The notes under the pieces were generated by a model. That model saw only the letters and a list, made by a program, of their open reading frames with translations. It was not told the DNA's origin and did not search any database. Shown here piece by piece: positions 42,642-53,316 of a stretch of 64,000 nt of DNA. This DNA is from Enterococcus mediterraneensis. Its GTDB lineage: Bacteria; Bacillota; Bacilli; Lactobacillales; Enterococcaceae. The position numbers and the translations under genes are program-made. The DNA is taken from contig NZ_UWOP01000001.1 in assembly GCF_900604485.1 (NCBI RefSeq), positions 377,001-441,000 of the forward strand, in the 5' to 3' direction. Within the stretch, counting starts at the first letter, position 1. The number at the start of each line of letters is the position of its first letter.

Positions 42642-43301
42642 ATGGAACCGCGACTATCAAAAGAACGGATCATTGAAGCGGCATTTGATATTTTAGCTAA
42701 GAAAAAGACCATTGCCGGATTATCGATGCGGGGATTGGCAGATACGTTGGATATCAAAGCACCGGCGTTGTATTGGTACTTCAAAAATAAGCAAAGTCTG
42801 CTTCAGGGAATGGCGGAAACGATGGAAGATCAGTTAGTTTTGCCTGATCCTCATCTTCCTTGGAAGGAACAGTTGACTGCATTCATGGCAAACTATTACA
42901 TACTGTATACCACATTTCCTTGCGGCGCCGAATTAGAGATCCACACGATCCCTGCCTTTCCCAGCCGCTTAGAACATCTGCAAAAGATGATGTCTTTACT
43001 GAAAGATGCCGGCTGTTCAACAAAACAAAGCAATGATACGATTTTGGCGCTTCATCACTTATTAGTTGGTCAGCTAATGGATCGACAGCAAGAAGAATTG
43101 TTGAGACAAGAAGTTTTGAAGGGCAAAGCCGATATGAAAGAGTATGTACAGTTTATGCGTCAGTATAGTCAAGAACAGCATTTGACCGATATGGCTGCGA
43201 TTTTAGCTGATCGCTCAAAAGAAGACCCGAAAGGCGATTTCTTGACTCACGTTACTCTTTATTTAGATGGACTCGCCCATCGCTTGGAAGCAAAGGATTA
43301 G
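42642..43301 (+). CDS. TetR/AcrR family transcriptional regulator
   Basis: The 219-residue protein has an N-terminal HTH (about 7-53: IIEAAFDILAKK, SMRGLADTLDIKAPALYWYFKNKQSLL) followed by a TetR_C-like ligand domain. The HTH resembles the TetR(A-D) group (ALYWYFKNKQSLL). It probably represses the divergent ABC exporter and itself. The ATG follows AAGGAGG. The inducer is unknown. Confidence 0.9.
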   Translation: MEPRLSKERIIEAAFDILAKKKTIAGLSMRGLADTLDIKAPALYWYFKNKQSLLQGMAETMEDQLVLPDPHLPWKEQLTAFMANYYILYTTFPCGAELEIHTIPAFPSRLEHLQKMMSLLKDAGCSTKQSNDTILALHHLLVGQLMDRQQEELLRQEVLKGKADMKEYVQFMRQYSQEQHLTDMAAILADRSKEDPKGDFLTHVTLYLDGLAHRLEAKD

Positions 43302-43375
43302 ACTCTATCGGTTTTTATGGCTGAAATAGTCAAACCCTTAGCAAACATATTTCTATCTTTACTAAAATACGTCAT

Positions 43376-43425
43376 AAAAAATCTCCACCCGATCAATAAC
43401 TGATTGGATGGAGATTTTATTTTTA
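43376..43425. terminator. Bidirectional terminator between tetR and glyS
   Basis: The stem AATCTCCA (43380-43387) / TGGAGATT (43409-43416) with an internal ATCA/TGAT hairpin is flanked by A and T tracts. Confidence 0.82.
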
Positions 43426-43435
43426 TTCCGTGTTT

Positions 43436-45502
43436 TTATTTTGTGATCAGTGCATCAAGACTGGCAAGAGCTAATGCCATTTTGGTGATCTTGCGAAGTT
43501 GTGCTAAACGATTGTTGCGGACAGCTTCGTCTTCTACCATGACCATTGTTTCATCAAAATATTGCTCGATCAATGGACGCAATGCAGTCAAGGACGCATA
43601 ATTTTCTTCCATTGTTTGATGAGAGAATTTTTCTTCTAATTCAGAAACCGCGGCATATAACGCTTTTTCTGATTCATTTTCAAACAACGCTTCGTTGATT
43701 TCAGCTTTTTCAGCTTTTTTCGCCAAGTTGATTACCCGTGTCAATGCTTCGATGGAAGGTTTGAAGTCTTGGTCTTCCAAATGGGCTTGCAGCATTTCTG
43801 CTGCCGCAAACAATTTAGTCAAATCTTTTTGTTCTCCATGGATCACTGCATCCATGACATCATGACGAATATTTTTGGTTGATAGGAACTGGCGCAGACG
43901 TCCTTTGATAAAGTCGATCACTTCTGTTTGACCTTTTTCAAACTTGATTCTATAAACAGCTTCGTTTTGGTTGATGGTTTCATCAATGGCTTTTTGCAAT
44001 TCGGCGATCGGGAAATTCCAGTTTTTGTTTTCGATGATCCGTACAACACCATACGTTTGACGGCGCAATGCGTATGGATCGTTGGAGCCGCTTGGGATCA
44101 TTCCGACAGCGAAGAATGAGAACAGACTATCCAATTTGTCCGCAATAGCTAACACAGCACCGACATTGGATTCAGGCAGGTCTCCTTCACTGGATATCGG
44201 CATATAATGTTCTCTGATCGCTTGTGCAACCGCTGGGGTTTCACCTTCCAACAGTGCATATTTTTCTCCCATGATTCCTTGCAGTTCAGGAAATTCGCCT
44301 ACCATATTCGTCACAAGGTCGAATTTATAGATTTCAGCAGCGCGAGCCAATTCTTTCAATTCGGCATCGGACAAGCCGACTGTTTTACCGATGATTTGGC
44401 TGATTGCTGCTACCCGCTGCATTTTTTCATAGATACTGCCGATTTTTTCGTGGAAGGTCACGTTTTTCAGTTTCTCAACACATTCGGCGATCGTCAGTTT
44501 TTTATCTTCGTTGTAGAAAAATTCCGCATCTTCCAAACGAGCAGTCAAAACTTTTTCGTTTCCTTTGACAACGTTGTCGATTTTTACGCGGTCGCCGTTG
44601 CGGACAGAGATAAAATGCGGCAGCAACGCGCCGTTTTGATCACGTACATCAAAGTAGCGTTGGTGTTCTTTCATGGAAGTTACCAACACTTCTTCTGGGA
44701 CTGACAGATATTTCTCCGCGTAGTCGCCAACAAACGCTGTTGGGTATTCTACAAGATTTGTTACTTCTTCCAAAAGGTCTTCATCCAATTCGATGGACCA
44801 GTTGTTTTCGTCAGCGATCTCTTTGATTTGTTCCACGATCAGCTCTTGACGTTCCAATGGATTTGCAATCACAAATTGTTCCGCTAATTTTGCTTCGTAT
44901 TCATCCGCATGAGCAAATGTCACTGGCTCGCCCAAGAAACGATGTCCTCTTGAATGACGATCGGTTTTTACATCCAAGATCTCAAATGGGATCACTTCTT
45001 CATCCAGCAAAGCCACAAGCCAATGGATCGGGCGGATATATTCAAAATCATAATTGCTCCAATGCATCGTCACTGGGAAAGTCAGGCTGGTGATCACGTC
45101 TTTTAATCCGGTTAAAACTTCTTCCGCTGTTTTACCTTGTGTTTTTTTAGTAACGTAGACGTATTCGACACCTTTTAATTCGCGGAATGTAATGTCATCT
45201 GTCGTCAGTCCTTGACCGCGGACGAATCCTTGCGCCGCTTTAGACCAGTTTCCTTCCGCATCCAATGCGATTTTCTTAGCAGGACCCTTCACATCTTCTT
45301 GTGTATCCGCTTGTTTGTCTTCCACATTGGTAACATGGACTGCCAAGCGGCGGGGAGTTGAAAAAGCCCGTACTGTATCAAAAGACAGACGATTATCTGA
45401 TAAAAAAGCGCTAAGCTTGTTTTCTAATTGTTTCATGCTCGGCATAACGACATGTGCCGGCATTTCTTCTAAACCGATTTCCAGTAATAGATTTTTTGCC
45501 AT
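43436..45502 (-). CDS. glyS: Glycyl-tRNA synthetase beta subunit
   Basis: The 688-residue beta chain of the bacterial alpha2-beta2 glycyl-tRNA synthetase binds tRNA-Gly. The N-terminal [15 protein letters not shown] and RRLAVHV, the central HD-like region and the C-terminal anticodon-binding domain (DALITK end) match the family. It follows glyQ by one base and shares its T-box leader. Confidence 0.97.
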   Translation of the reverse strand: MAKNLLLEIGLEEMPAHVVMPSMKQLENKLSAFLSDNRLSFDTVRAFSTPRRLAVHVTNVEDKQADTQEDVKGPAKKIALDAEGNWSKAAQGFVRGQGLTTDDITFRELKGVEYVYVTKKTQGKTAEEVLTGLKDVITSLTFPVTMHWSNYDFEYIRPIHWLVALLDEEVIPFEILDVKTDRHSRGHRFLGEPVTFAHADEYEAKLAEQFVIANPLERQELIVEQIKEIADENNWSIELDEDLLEEVTNLVEYPTAFVGDYAEKYLSVPEEVLVTSMKEHQRYFDVRDQNGALLPHFISVRNGDRVKIDNVVKGNEKVLTARLEDAEFFYNEDKKLTIAECVEKLKNVTFHEKIGSIYEKMQRVAAISQIIGKTVGLSDAELKELARAAEIYKFDLVTNMVGEFPELQGIMGEKYALLEGETPAVAQAIREHYMPISSEGDLPESNVGAVLAIADKLDSLFSFFAVGMIPSGSNDPYALRRQTYGVVRIIENKNWNFPIAELQKAIDETINQNEAVYRIKFEKGQTEVIDFIKGRLRQFLSTKNIRHDVMDAVIHGEQKDLTKLFAAAEMLQAHLEDQDFKPSIEALTRVINLAKKAEKAEINEALFENESEKALYAAVSELEEKFSHQTMEENYASLTALRPLIEQYFDETMVMVEDEAVRNNRLAQLRKITKMALALASLDALITK

Positions 45503-45503
45503 C

Positions 45504-46418
45504 TTATTTTTCCTCCTCGATCAGTTTTGCCGCAACTTCAGGATCCAACAATGGATAACCCAATTTTTTACGCTCAGCAACGAAGATTTTCGCAACCGCC
45601 CGAGCCATGTTGCGGATACGTGACAGATAGCCGGCTCTTTCAGTTACTGAAACAGCGCCGCGGGCATCTAACAAGTTGAACGTGTGGCTGCATTTCAAAA
45701 TATAGTCGTAGGCTGGGTGAACAAGGTCTTGTTCGATACAGCGTTTGGCTTCGGCTTCAAATTTATCAAAGTTTTCCAAAAGCATTTCTTGATTGCTGAT
45801 TTCAAATGAGTATTTTGAATGTTCATATTCGGGCTGTTTGAAGATCTCGCCATATTTGACACCATCGGCCCATTCAAGATCGTAAACACTTTCGACTTCT
45901 TGGATATAAGAAGCTAAACGTTCCAAGCCATAAGTGATCTCTGAAGTCACTGGTTTGCAAGCCAATCCGCCGACTTGTTGGAAATAAGTGAATTGCGTGA
46001 TCTCCATTCCATCCAACCATACTTCCCAACCTAGACCGGCACAGCCCATGGAAGGATTTTCCCAGTTGTCTTCTACAAAACGAATGTCATGTTCTAACGG
46101 ATCGATCCCTAAAAGCTTCAAGCTTTCCAAATACAACTCTTGGATATTTTCCGGAGATGGTTTCATGACGACTTGGAATTGATGGTGTTGATACAGACGG
46201 TTAGGGTTTTCACCGTAGCGTCCGTCTGCTGGTCGGCGTGAAGGCTCGACATACGCGGCGTTCCAAGGTTCTGGTCCAATCGCCCGCAAAAAAGTATACG
46301 GACTCATAGTCCCTGCCCCTTTTTCTGTATCATAGGCCTGCATCAGCATACAGCCGTTGTCTGACCAAAACTTTTGCAATGTTAAAATAATGTTCTGAAC
46401 TGTCATTTTGTTCGTCAT
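45504..46418 (-). CDS. glyQ: Glycyl-tRNA synthetase alpha subunit
   Basis: The 304-residue catalytic alpha chain activates glycine with ATP. The highly conserved [25 protein letters not shown] region and [23 protein letters not shown] (class II motif region) are visible. The ATG at 46418 follows AAGGGAG; an internal ATG four codons on is less well placed. It is the first gene after the T-box leader. Confidence 0.97.
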   Translation of the reverse strand: MTNKMTVQNIILTLQKFWSDNGCMLMQAYDTEKGAGTMSPYTFLRAIGPEPWNAAYVEPSRRPADGRYGENPNRLYQHHQFQVVMKPSPENIQELYLESLKLLGIDPLEHDIRFVEDNWENPSMGCAGLGWEVWLDGMEITQFTYFQQVGGLACKPVTSEITYGLERLASYIQEVESVYDLEWADGVKYGEIFKQPEYEHSKYSFEISNQEMLLENFDKFEAEAKRCIEQDLVHPAYDYILKCSHTFNLLDARGAVSVTERAGYLSRIRNMARAVAKIFVAERKKLGYPLLDPEVAAKLIEEEK

Positions 46419-46512
46419 TGTTGTTTCTCCCTTCTTGATTTCCCGTTGTCACCGTTCTTTCAATCAAACATCAAGACACAGCAGATAATAGCGTTAAAAC
46501 GCATTTTTCCAT

Positions 46513-46718
46513 AAAAAAAGCCCCTATGTCTATACTGATTGATAGACATAGGGACGAAAAATTCGCGGTTCCACCCTACTTCCGAAAGATCGGCAGCTTC
46601 ATTTTGTTCGTGCTCCCAAACGCCGCGAAAAAAAGTAACAGATTTGGCTTCCACTCTCCCAAACTCGCTGGATTGTCTCCTTGATTTCTTAATTTGTTCA
46701 ACGCACCTTATTTAATTA
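46513..46718 (-). ncRNA. T-box riboswitch leader of glyQS
   Basis: On the minus strand the conserved T-box core GGGTGGAACCGCG lies at about 46564-46576. A terminator follows (CCCTATGTCTAT stem, seven T residues, 46513-46553), and the core can compete with it by pairing with CCCTA. The upstream region forms a long stem-I-like structure. Uncharged tRNA-Gly should stabilise the antiterminator and allow glyQS expression. I could not fix the specifier codon with confidence. Confidence 0.93.
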
Positions 46719-46724
46719 CTTACT

Positions 46725-46754
46725 ATAATAGCTACTTGAATAGCTATTTGTCAA
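46725..46754 (-). promoter_or_regulatory. Promoter of the glyQS T-box transcript
   Basis: On the minus strand a consensus -35 TTGACA (46749-46754) and -10 TATTAT (46725-46730) are 18 bases apart. The predicted start is near 46718. Confidence 0.8.
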
Positions 46755-46814
46755 TCCTAAAATCCAGAATGTGCACAGATCAAAAGTTTTTGCACGGTTC
46801 GTCCAGTTTTTTGT

Positions 46815-47600
46815 TCACTCCTGATCCTTCTTTTCATCTTTTTTCAAAAGGTTTTCCCAGCTGTACATCTGATCGATAAATTTTTTGCTCTTCAAATGCA
46901 GACCTACATACTCTTCATACAGTTGGTCGATCACTTTACGAATCGCCTGTTTGGTTTCCGGTTTTAAACGGATGGATTGGATCTGATCATAGGAGATCTT
47001 TGAAAACATCCGCAGAAAATAGATCGCCCGTGCATCTGCGTGATATCGATGAGGATCCAATGACCAGTGCTGCTGACATAAAACACCGCTGTACTTTGTA
47101 GAATAATCGAATTTTCCATCTGTTCTGCCGCAAACCGAACAATGCTCCCATACCGGTGAGATCCCGAAACGATTCAAAAGTTGGATCTCAAAAATATTCG
47201 TGATGATCTCTGCATCTTCTCCCTCATTGATCATCTGCAACGCCTGTTCAGTAAAACGAAATAAATGCGGATCGTAAACGCGATCATCAATGGCCGCGTC
47301 CACCAGATTCAAAAGATACGTTCCGTAGCCTGCCAGAAAGATATCTTCTTGGATCTTGCGAAAAGGCTGAATGTCTTTTGCACCATTCAAAAAAGAAAGA
47401 CCTTCACTGCGGATATTGCCGAAATAAATAGCTTCGGTAAAATTCATTAAAGCAGGTGCCAGCGGATTATTCTTTTTATGGGCTCCTTTGACGTAAAACA
47501 TTTGTTTACCTGAAGATTCAGTGAAAATTTTGACCAACTTGTCCTTTTCTTTATAATCTCGAGAAAATAAAATCAAGCCCTTTGACTCTGAAAGCTGCAT
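46815..47600 (-). CDS. recO: DNA repair protein RecO
   Basis: The 261-residue recombination mediator anneals ssDNA and works with RecR to load RecA. The N-terminal OB fold (1-80) contains GLILFSRDYKEKDKLVKIFTE. A zinc-binding region has CSVC (about 156-159) and C-x-x-H (CQQH). The ATG at 47600 has GGTGAGG upstream. A terminator separates it from era, but both belong to the conserved era-recO neighbourhood. Confidence 0.94.
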   Translation of the reverse strand: MQLSESKGLILFSRDYKEKDKLVKIFTESSGKQMFYVKGAHKKNNPLAPALMNFTEAIYFGNIRSEGLSFLNGAKDIQPFRKIQEDIFLAGYGTYLLNLVDAAIDDRVYDPHLFRFTEQALQMINEGEDAEIITNIFEIQLLNRFGISPVWEHCSVCGRTDGKFDYSTKYSGVLCQQHWSLDPHRYHADARAIYFLRMFSKISYDQIQSIRLKPETKQAIRKVIDQLYEEYVGLHLKSKKFIDQMYSWENLLKKDEKKDQE

Positions 47601-47626
47601 CTCCTCACCTCGCTTTTAAAAATTTG

Positions 47627-47663
47627 AAAAAAAGTATGGAGTCAGCACTTTGCCGCTCCATAC
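47627..47663 (-). terminator. Terminator between era and recO
   Basis: A perfect eight-base stem (GTATGGAG / CTCCATAC) with a 14-base loop is followed by seven T residues on the minus strand. Confidence 0.85.
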
Positions 47664-47692
47664 CCTGTTTTATTCAGCCAACTTTTCAAAAA

Positions 47693-48592
47693 TCAATAGT
47701 CGTCTTTGCGATAGCCGTAATCTTGAAGATAATGCTGTTTATCCCGCCAGTCTTTTTGGACTTTGACCCATAACTCCAAATAGACTTTATCTCCTAATAA
47801 ATGTTGGATATCCAAACGAGCTTTGGTGCCGATCTGTTTCAGCATCTTGCCGCCTTTGCCGATAATGATCCCTTTTTGACTGTCACGTTCCACAATGATC
47901 GTTGCTTGGATATGCACTTTGTCATCTTCATTGCGTTTCATGGAATCCACCACCACCGCTACCGAGTGAGGCACTTCGTCTCGCGTCAACAATAGGACTT
48001 TTTCGCGTACCAGTTCAGAAACGATAAAGTATTCGGGATGATCTGTGATTTGATCGTCCGGAAAATATTGCGGACCTTCCGGAATATGGGTCAAAAGAGT
48101 CGTCATCAGCGTTTCAAAGTTGTTTCCTTCAGTCGCGGAAACCGGTACGACTTCCGCAAATTCCATTTGCTTCGAGTAGTCTTCGATGGTTTGCAGCAAT
48201 TCATCAGGATGGACTTTGTCGATTTTATTGACGACTAGAAAAACCGGAGAATCGACATTCTTCAAACGTTCAATGATCAAATCATCGCCTTTGCCGCGTT
48301 TTTGGTCGGCACTGATCATAAATAATACTGCATCAACTTCCCGCAATGCGCTGTAAGCCGCTTCCACCATGAAATCGCCGAGACGATGTTTAGGTTTATG
48401 GATACCCGGCGTATCAATAAAGATCAACTGCGCTTCCGGTATCGTGTAAACACCTTGGATCTTATTACGTGTAGTTTGCGCCTTATCACTCATGATCGCG
48501 ATTTTTTGACCGACGATCCGATTCAGCAAGGTTGACTTGCCGACGTTAGGACGACCAACGATGGCGACAAATCCAGATTTATGTTCTGACAT
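47693..48592 (-). CDS. era: GTPase Era
   Basis: The 299-residue GTPase matures the 30S subunit by binding the 3' end of 16S rRNA. It has G1 GRPNVGKS (13-20), G3 DTPG, G4 NKID and a C-terminal KH domain ([18 protein letters not shown]). The ATG at 48592 has GAGG six bases upstream; an ATG at 48604 has no ribosome site. It is preceded on the same strand by dgkA. Confidence 0.96.
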   Translation of the reverse strand: MSEHKSGFVAIVGRPNVGKSTLLNRIVGQKIAIMSDKAQTTRNKIQGVYTIPEAQLIFIDTPGIHKPKHRLGDFMVEAAYSALREVDAVLFMISADQKRGKGDDLIIERLKNVDSPVFLVVNKIDKVHPDELLQTIEDYSKQMEFAEVVPVSATEGNNFETLMTTLLTHIPEGPQYFPDDQITDHPEYFIVSELVREKVLLLTRDEVPHSVAVVVDSMKRNEDDKVHIQATIIVERDSQKGIIIGKGGKMLKQIGTKARLDIQHLLGDKVYLELWVKVQKDWRDKQHYLQDYGYRKDDY

Positions 48593-48607
48593 TTTCTTCC
48601 TCATTTC

Positions 48608-49009
48608 TTAATGGAAAAACCATTGATATAATTTAGGTAAAAAGATAAATGATCCCACCAGGATCGCAAACAGCGCTGTTAAAAGCACCGCGCCAGCCGC
48701 CATATCTTTGACTTTTTTACCGATGGGATGAAAATGAAAATCGGTAAACATGTCCACGATATTTTCAACGACCGTATTAATGATCTCCACTAGCCAGACC
48801 AAAAAGACTGACAACAGCAACCACAGCCATTCGCTTTTGTTCAAACTGAAAATCACACCGGCAAGGATCGCCACCAGTCCCAAAACGACATGTTTGCGCA
48901 TATTCCGTTCTTCTTTGAAAACTGTTTTGATACCGGTGAAAGCAAATTCGACGGAAGCAATAAAATTTTTATTCTTCTCTGTATTCTTATCGTTCAAGGC
49001 CATACGCAT
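48608..49009 (-). CDS. dgkA: Diacylglycerol kinase / undecaprenol kinase family
   Basis: The 133-residue protein has three transmembrane helices. The family active-site stretch EIINTVVENIVDMF is present, with Glu residues that bind Mg-ATP in E. coli DgkA. Gram-positive homologues prefer undecaprenol, making undecaprenyl phosphate for wall synthesis. The start overlaps the end of ybeY by 23 bases. ATG 49003 is an alternative start, but 49009 has better ribosome-site spacing. Confidence 0.9.
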   Translation of the reverse strand: MRMALNDKNTEKNKNFIASVEFAFTGIKTVFKEERNMRKHVVLGLVAILAGVIFSLNKSEWLWLLLSVFLVWLVEIINTVVENIVDMFTDFHFHPIGKKVKDMAAGAVLLTALFAILVGSFIFLPKLYQWFFH

Positions 49010-49463
49010 CTAAAATTTCTTTCTGTAAGCCAAACATCACTTTTTCATCTTCCGGCGTCATATGATCATACCCATTGATATGCAAAAATCCGTGCAGCGC
49101 TAAAAATCCGATCTCACGATCATAGCTGTGTCCGTATTCCGCCGCTTGTTCTTTCGCACGTTCGGTTGAGATCATGATATCTCCCAAGACTCTTGGTAAT
49201 GGAGCATCTTCCTCATCAAAAATGACAGGGATCTCATCTTCTCCTTCTTCTTCCAAAGCGAAGCTGATAACGTCTGTGGGAGCATCTTTCCCGCGATAAT
49301 CACGATTGATCACTTGGATCGCGGCGTTGTCCATAAAAGTTACCGACATTTCAGTATCTTCTGGCAGCTCCAAATAATTTGCCGCAAATTGCAGCAAATC
49401 ATCGATCTCACTGATTTTTTTTTCTGACACCGAATTGGTTTGATCCATAAATGTAATTTCCAT
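48987..49463 (-). CDS. ybeY: Endoribonuclease YbeY
   Basis: The 158-residue metallo-RNase is involved in 16S rRNA 3' maturation and quality control. The zinc site GFLALHGFLHINGYDH shows the H-x3-H-x5-H pattern. RDYRGKDAPTDVISFAL is the other family landmark. The ATG overlaps the pgpH stop by one base (TAATG), so the start is 49463 and not the longer reading. Confidence 0.95.
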   Translation of the reverse strand: MEITFMDQTNSVSEKKISEIDDLLQFAANYLELPEDTEMSVTFMDNAAIQVINRDYRGKDAPTDVISFALEEEGEDEIPVIFDEEDAPLPRVLGDIMISTERAKEQAAEYGHSYDREIGFLALHGFLHINGYDHMTPEDEKVMFGLQKEILDAYGLER

Positions 49464-51664
49464 TATACTTCGCTTCCTTCTTGTTCTTCTTTCATCTTCT
49501 CTGCTTCTGATTTCATTTTTGGATATTTGATCCGTGAATGGAAGGTACTGCACAGTCCATTGACCAGCGATTTTTCGATTTGATTGATCTCTTTCAATGT
49601 CAAACCAGTATCATCCAATTGCCCGTCTAAGATCCGGTCCACAATCAGATTATGGACAAAACTGCGGATCTTTTCATTGGTCGGATTATCCATTGCGCGA
49701 ACCGCCGCCTCGCAGCTGTCAGCGATATTGACGACTCCTGCTTCTCTTGTTTGCGGTTTAGGTCCTGGATAACGGAAATCAGCTTCTGTTACGTCAGGAT
49801 TACGTTCTTTGGCCTTCACATAGAAGTACTTCATCAATGTCGTTCCGTGGTGCTGAGCGCAGATATCGACCACCATCCGCGGCATTTTATACTCTTCTAA
49901 AATTTTCACGCCGTCGATCACATGACCAAAGATGATCTGCTTGCTGTCTTCCGGCAATAGAAAATTATGCGGGTTTTCCGCTCCGGCAGGCAGATTTTCT
50001 ACGAAGAAATTCGCGTGTTTGATTTTGCCGATATCGTGATAATAACACGCCACTCGTGTCAAAAGGGACCGTCCGCCGATTTCAGCGACGGCATTTGCAC
50101 TCAAGTTCGCTACCATCATGCTGTGATGGTAGGTGCCTGGTGCTTCTTCCAGCAGTTGCTTCATTAAAGGATGGTTCGGATTGCTCAACTCGTTCAACAC
50201 GATGTCGCTGTCATCATTGACCATCAGTTCAATGTATTGGTGCAGCCCCATCGATAATAAAAAGGATAAAATATTGCCGGCTAGACCGCAGATGATCGTT
50301 GTCCAGGTTTTTGAATCAGAAAAATTCATTCCTTGGAAGATCACCAATACAATATTCATCAAGAATGGGAATACAACGATCCACATGACCGCGGACCAGC
50401 CTTGTTGAGAGATCTTTTTCCGTTTTACGATGGCACCCATCATCCCTGAGAATAGATAGGAGATCAAAATGATCGTCAATAAGTTGGTACCGATCGCTTC
50501 ATAATAAATAAAGATCGCCGCGATCACTTGGAACATCGCCGCCAAGATCCCCGTCCGTCGATTGACGAAAAAGTTCAAAACCAATGGGATAAACGCAGCC
50601 GGATAAAACAATGGTACATAGGGGATCAGTTCCGTTTGAAACAATTGGAAAAATTTCATCAATACGATACTGAAAATCATCGACAGTGTATAAAACGTTA
50701 CTGTATTTAATTGGCTTTCTTTACCATGAAATTGATTGGCGAAATAAATCATGACCGCTATCTGCAGTAAAATCCCTAGAACCATCGCTACGATCGGGAA
50801 GATCGAAGTATTCTGGCTAGTCAGCCCTAACAGCTTCAGTTTTTCAATGGCACTGGCATCAATCTGAGAACCTTCTCGAACAATGATCTCTCCTTGATAG
50901 ATCATGACCGGCTGAACGGAATCACTGGCAGCCTGCCGCAATTCTTCTGTTCTTTTTTCATTAAGGAAATCATTGATCACGATCCCGCGATCTAATAAAA
51001 AGTTCATCACCTGCTTATTGTCATCACTGGTCGACAATTTAGCAACCGCTTCTTGCGCATGATTTTTAGCAGACTCCAGATCGCTTTCTCGGATCTGTTT
51101 GCCCATCTCAACATTAAGGATCGCAAGAGTATTAGTTTCTACTAAAGCAAGATCATCATCAGACAATGTGAAAACCAGCTGATAGAATTGATTAGGAAGC
51201 TGTTGATAGAACTCTACATCGTCCGCATCCAATTTTTCAAAAGTTTTTTTCAATGCGGCTACATGTTCTTCAATGGTTGGTTTGGGTACTGTTCCATTGT
51301 CTTTGGCATCTTTTTGCGCCGCTTGATACTCATCATCAAGGTTCGTTTTCACCTGCTGGATCAGTGTGAACAGCTGGTCGATCCGATCGTGTTGTTTCGC
51401 AGCCAGATCTTCCTGATAAGTATATTCAGGCGTGACTGCTTCTGCTGCCAATTTGCGTTTTTGTTCTGTCGCGGCAGTATTTTCGATCGTTTTATTTGAA
51501 CGGATACTTTCACTGGCTACTTGACCTTCTTTATAGTCAATATTCTTTTGCTTTACACTGGTAAATAGGCACAAAAAAATAATGATGAAAAAAAGCAAGA
51601 AAAGCAGCGGTGTATATGCTCTTCCTAATTTTTCTCTGATTTTTTGAAGGGGTTTAATGAACAT
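49463..51664 (-). CDS. pgpH: 7TM-HD family cyclic-di-AMP phosphodiesterase PgpH
   Basis: The 733-residue membrane protein has one N-terminal helix (about 19-36), an extracellular 7TMR-HDED domain (about 40-270), seven transmembrane helices (about 275-470) and a cytoplasmic HD domain with CYYHDIGKIKHANFFVEN. PgpH degrades c-di-AMP to pApA, affecting potassium and wall homeostasis. It starts with ATG behind GGAGGTG. The cluster phoH-pgpH-ybeY-dgkA-era is conserved in Firmicutes. Confidence 0.94.
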   Translation of the reverse strand: MFIKPLQKIREKLGRAYTPLLFLLFFIIIFLCLFTSVKQKNIDYKEGQVASESIRSNKTIENTAATEQKRKLAAEAVTPEYTYQEDLAAKQHDRIDQLFTLIQQVKTNLDDEYQAAQKDAKDNGTVPKPTIEEHVAALKKTFEKLDADDVEFYQQLPNQFYQLVFTLSDDDLALVETNTLAILNVEMGKQIRESDLESAKNHAQEAVAKLSTSDDNKQVMNFLLDRGIVINDFLNEKRTEELRQAASDSVQPVMIYQGEIIVREGSQIDASAIEKLKLLGLTSQNTSIFPIVAMVLGILLQIAVMIYFANQFHGKESQLNTVTFYTLSMIFSIVLMKFFQLFQTELIPYVPLFYPAAFIPLVLNFFVNRRTGILAAMFQVIAAIFIYYEAIGTNLLTIILISYLFSGMMGAIVKRKKISQQGWSAVMWIVVFPFLMNIVLVIFQGMNFSDSKTWTTIICGLAGNILSFLLSMGLHQYIELMVNDDSDIVLNELSNPNHPLMKQLLEEAPGTYHHSMMVANLSANAVAEIGGRSLLTRVACYYHDIGKIKHANFFVENLPAGAENPHNFLLPEDSKQIIFGHVIDGVKILEEYKMPRMVVDICAQHHGTTLMKYFYVKAKERNPDVTEADFRYPGPKPQTREAGVVNIADSCEAAVRAMDNPTNEKIRSFVHNLIVDRILDGQLDDTGLTLKEINQIEKSLVNGLCSTFHSRIKYPKMKSEAEKMKEEQEGSEV

Positions 51665-51690
51665 TTTTTCACCTCCTGAAAATGTCCCGG

Positions 51691-52668
51691 CTATCTGGGA
51701 TCATTTTTTAAACTCGCTTTATCGTAAGCTTCAATGATCTCTGCCACGACAGGATGGCGGACCACATCTCCCGCTTCAAAATTGACAAATGCGATTTTCT
51801 GGATGGATTGCAGTGTTCGTTCTGCATGGACCAATCCGCTAGTCACTCCGCGAGGCAGATCGATTTGGCTGGTATCTCCATTGACGATCATTTTGGATTG
51901 ATAACCTAAACGGGTCAGAAACATCTTCATCTGTGCAATCGTTGTGTTTTGCGCTTCGTCTAAGATCACAAAGGCATCTTCCAGTGTACGTCCCCGCATA
52001 TAGGCTAACGGCGCGATCTCGATGATCCCTCGTTCCATCAAGCGATTTGTGTGTTCCATTCCAAACACTTGATACAACGCGTCATAAACTGGGCGTAAAT
52101 AAGGATCGACTTTTTCTTTAAGATCTCCTGGTAAAAAGCCCAGATTTTCCCCGGCTTCCACCGCAGGACGTGTCAAAATGATTTTTTGGACTTCGCCCTT
52201 TTTTAAAGCCGCGATGGCTAAAACTACAGCTAAGAAGGTTTTTCCTGTTCCAGCTGGTCCCACACCAAAAACAACATCATGTGTGCGGATCGCATCGACA
52301 TATGTTTTTTGCCCGGCATTTTTTACTCGGATCGGTTTTCCTGTCCGATCTTTCAATATTTCTTCGTTATACATGTCTGCAAAAAAATCCAGTTTGCCTC
52401 TTTGCGCCATGTTCAAAGCAGCTGCTACATCCGGCATACTGATGTGGATCCCACGTCTGATCAATGTTTGCAGTGTTTGAATGACTGCTTGTGCTTGTTC
52501 GGCGTTTTTTGCCGTACCTTGCACTTGAATAATCTCACCTCGAGCGCGGATCGTCGTTTGAGTCGCGTCTTCGATCAGATTGATATGATTGTCATGAGAA
52601 CCCAGCAGCATGCTGATATCATCAGCTTCTGTTAATTTAATTTCCAAAGAAGTCGTTTCTTCTGTCAA
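51691..52668 (-). CDS. phoH: PhoH family ATPase
   Basis: The 325-residue P-loop protein has an N-terminal KH-like part (about 1-110), Walker A GPAGTGKT and Walker B FVILDEAQN. PhoH-like proteins of this cluster are linked to RNA metabolism, often beside ybeY. The start is TTG at 52668; an AAGGAG lies ten bases upstream, and the nearby ATG is out of frame. Confidence 0.93.
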   Translation of the reverse strand: MTEETTSLEIKLTEADDISMLLGSHDNHINLIEDATQTTIRARGEIIQVQGTAKNAEQAQAVIQTLQTLIRRGIHISMPDVAAALNMAQRGKLDFFADMYNEEILKDRTGKPIRVKNAGQKTYVDAIRTHDVVFGVGPAGTGKTFLAVVLAIAALKKGEVQKIILTRPAVEAGENLGFLPGDLKEKVDPYLRPVYDALYQVFGMEHTNRLMERGIIEIAPLAYMRGRTLEDAFVILDEAQNTTIAQMKMFLTRLGYQSKMIVNGDTSQIDLPRGVTSGLVHAERTLQSIQKIAFVNFEAGDVVRHPVVAEIIEAYDKASLKNDPR

Positions 52669-52786
52669 ATAGGTGCATCTCCTTCACTAAACTTTACTTC
52701 CTCATAATACCATACTCTATGTAAAAGAAAAATCGCTTGCTTGCAACCGTTTCAGTTTATCTTTTTCTAAAGAACTTCTTGAGATA

Positions 52787-52826
52787 GAAAAATTGGGACA
52801 AAGATCAAATGACCTTTGTCCCAATT
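52787..52826 (-). terminator. Terminator of yqeY
   Basis: A perfect stem (AATTGGGACAAAG / CTTTGTCCCAATT) with a nine-base loop is followed by a T tract on the minus strand. Confidence 0.9.
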
Positions 52827-52839
52827 CAAATCAACGAAA

Positions 52840-53283
52840 TTATTGTAATAACTCCTTGACGATCGCATTTACTTGGTTGCCGTCTGCTTTGCCTTTGACT
52901 TGCGGCATCACAACGCCCATCACTTTACCAAATTCTTTTGGTGAAGCAGCTCCAGTTTTTTCGATCGCTGCAGCAACGATTTGACGAATTTCTTCATCAG
53001 AAAGCTGAGCAGGAAGATATTGTTCAACAATAGCAATTTCAGTTTTCACTTTTTCTGCCAGATCTTCACGATCGGCCTTTTCAAATTCTGTTAAAGAATC
53101 ACGACGCTGTTTCATCTCACGAGATAAAACGGTCAATTCTTCATCTTCATTCAAATCGCGGCCGGCTTTGATCTGTTCGTTTTGAATCGATGCTTTCAAC
53201 ATGCGAATCACCTGCAATTTGTCTTTATCTTTTGCCTTCATCGCTTGTTTCATATCATCGTTCAGTGTACTTAGTAGTGACAC
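52840..53283 (-). CDS. yqeY: GatB/YqeY domain protein
   Basis: The 147-residue helical protein is similar to the C-terminal tRNA-binding tail of GatB: MLKASIQNEQIKAGRDL, then YLPAQLSDEEIRQIV and GKVMGVVMPQVKGKADGNQVN. It may bind tRNA or act in amidotransferase-linked processes; the function is uncertain. It starts with GTG at 53283 behind TGGAG. It follows rpsU by 33 bases and probably shares its promoter. Confidence 0.93.
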   Translation of the reverse strand: MSLLSTLNDDMKQAMKAKDKDKLQVIRMLKASIQNEQIKAGRDLNEDEELTVLSREMKQRRDSLTEFEKADREDLAEKVKTEIAIVEQYLPAQLSDEEIRQIVAAAIEKTGAASPKEFGKVMGVVMPQVKGKADGNQVNAIVKELLQ

Positions 53284-53316
53284 ACTACCAGCTCCAGTTC
53301 TTAAAGTAGTAGAAAA

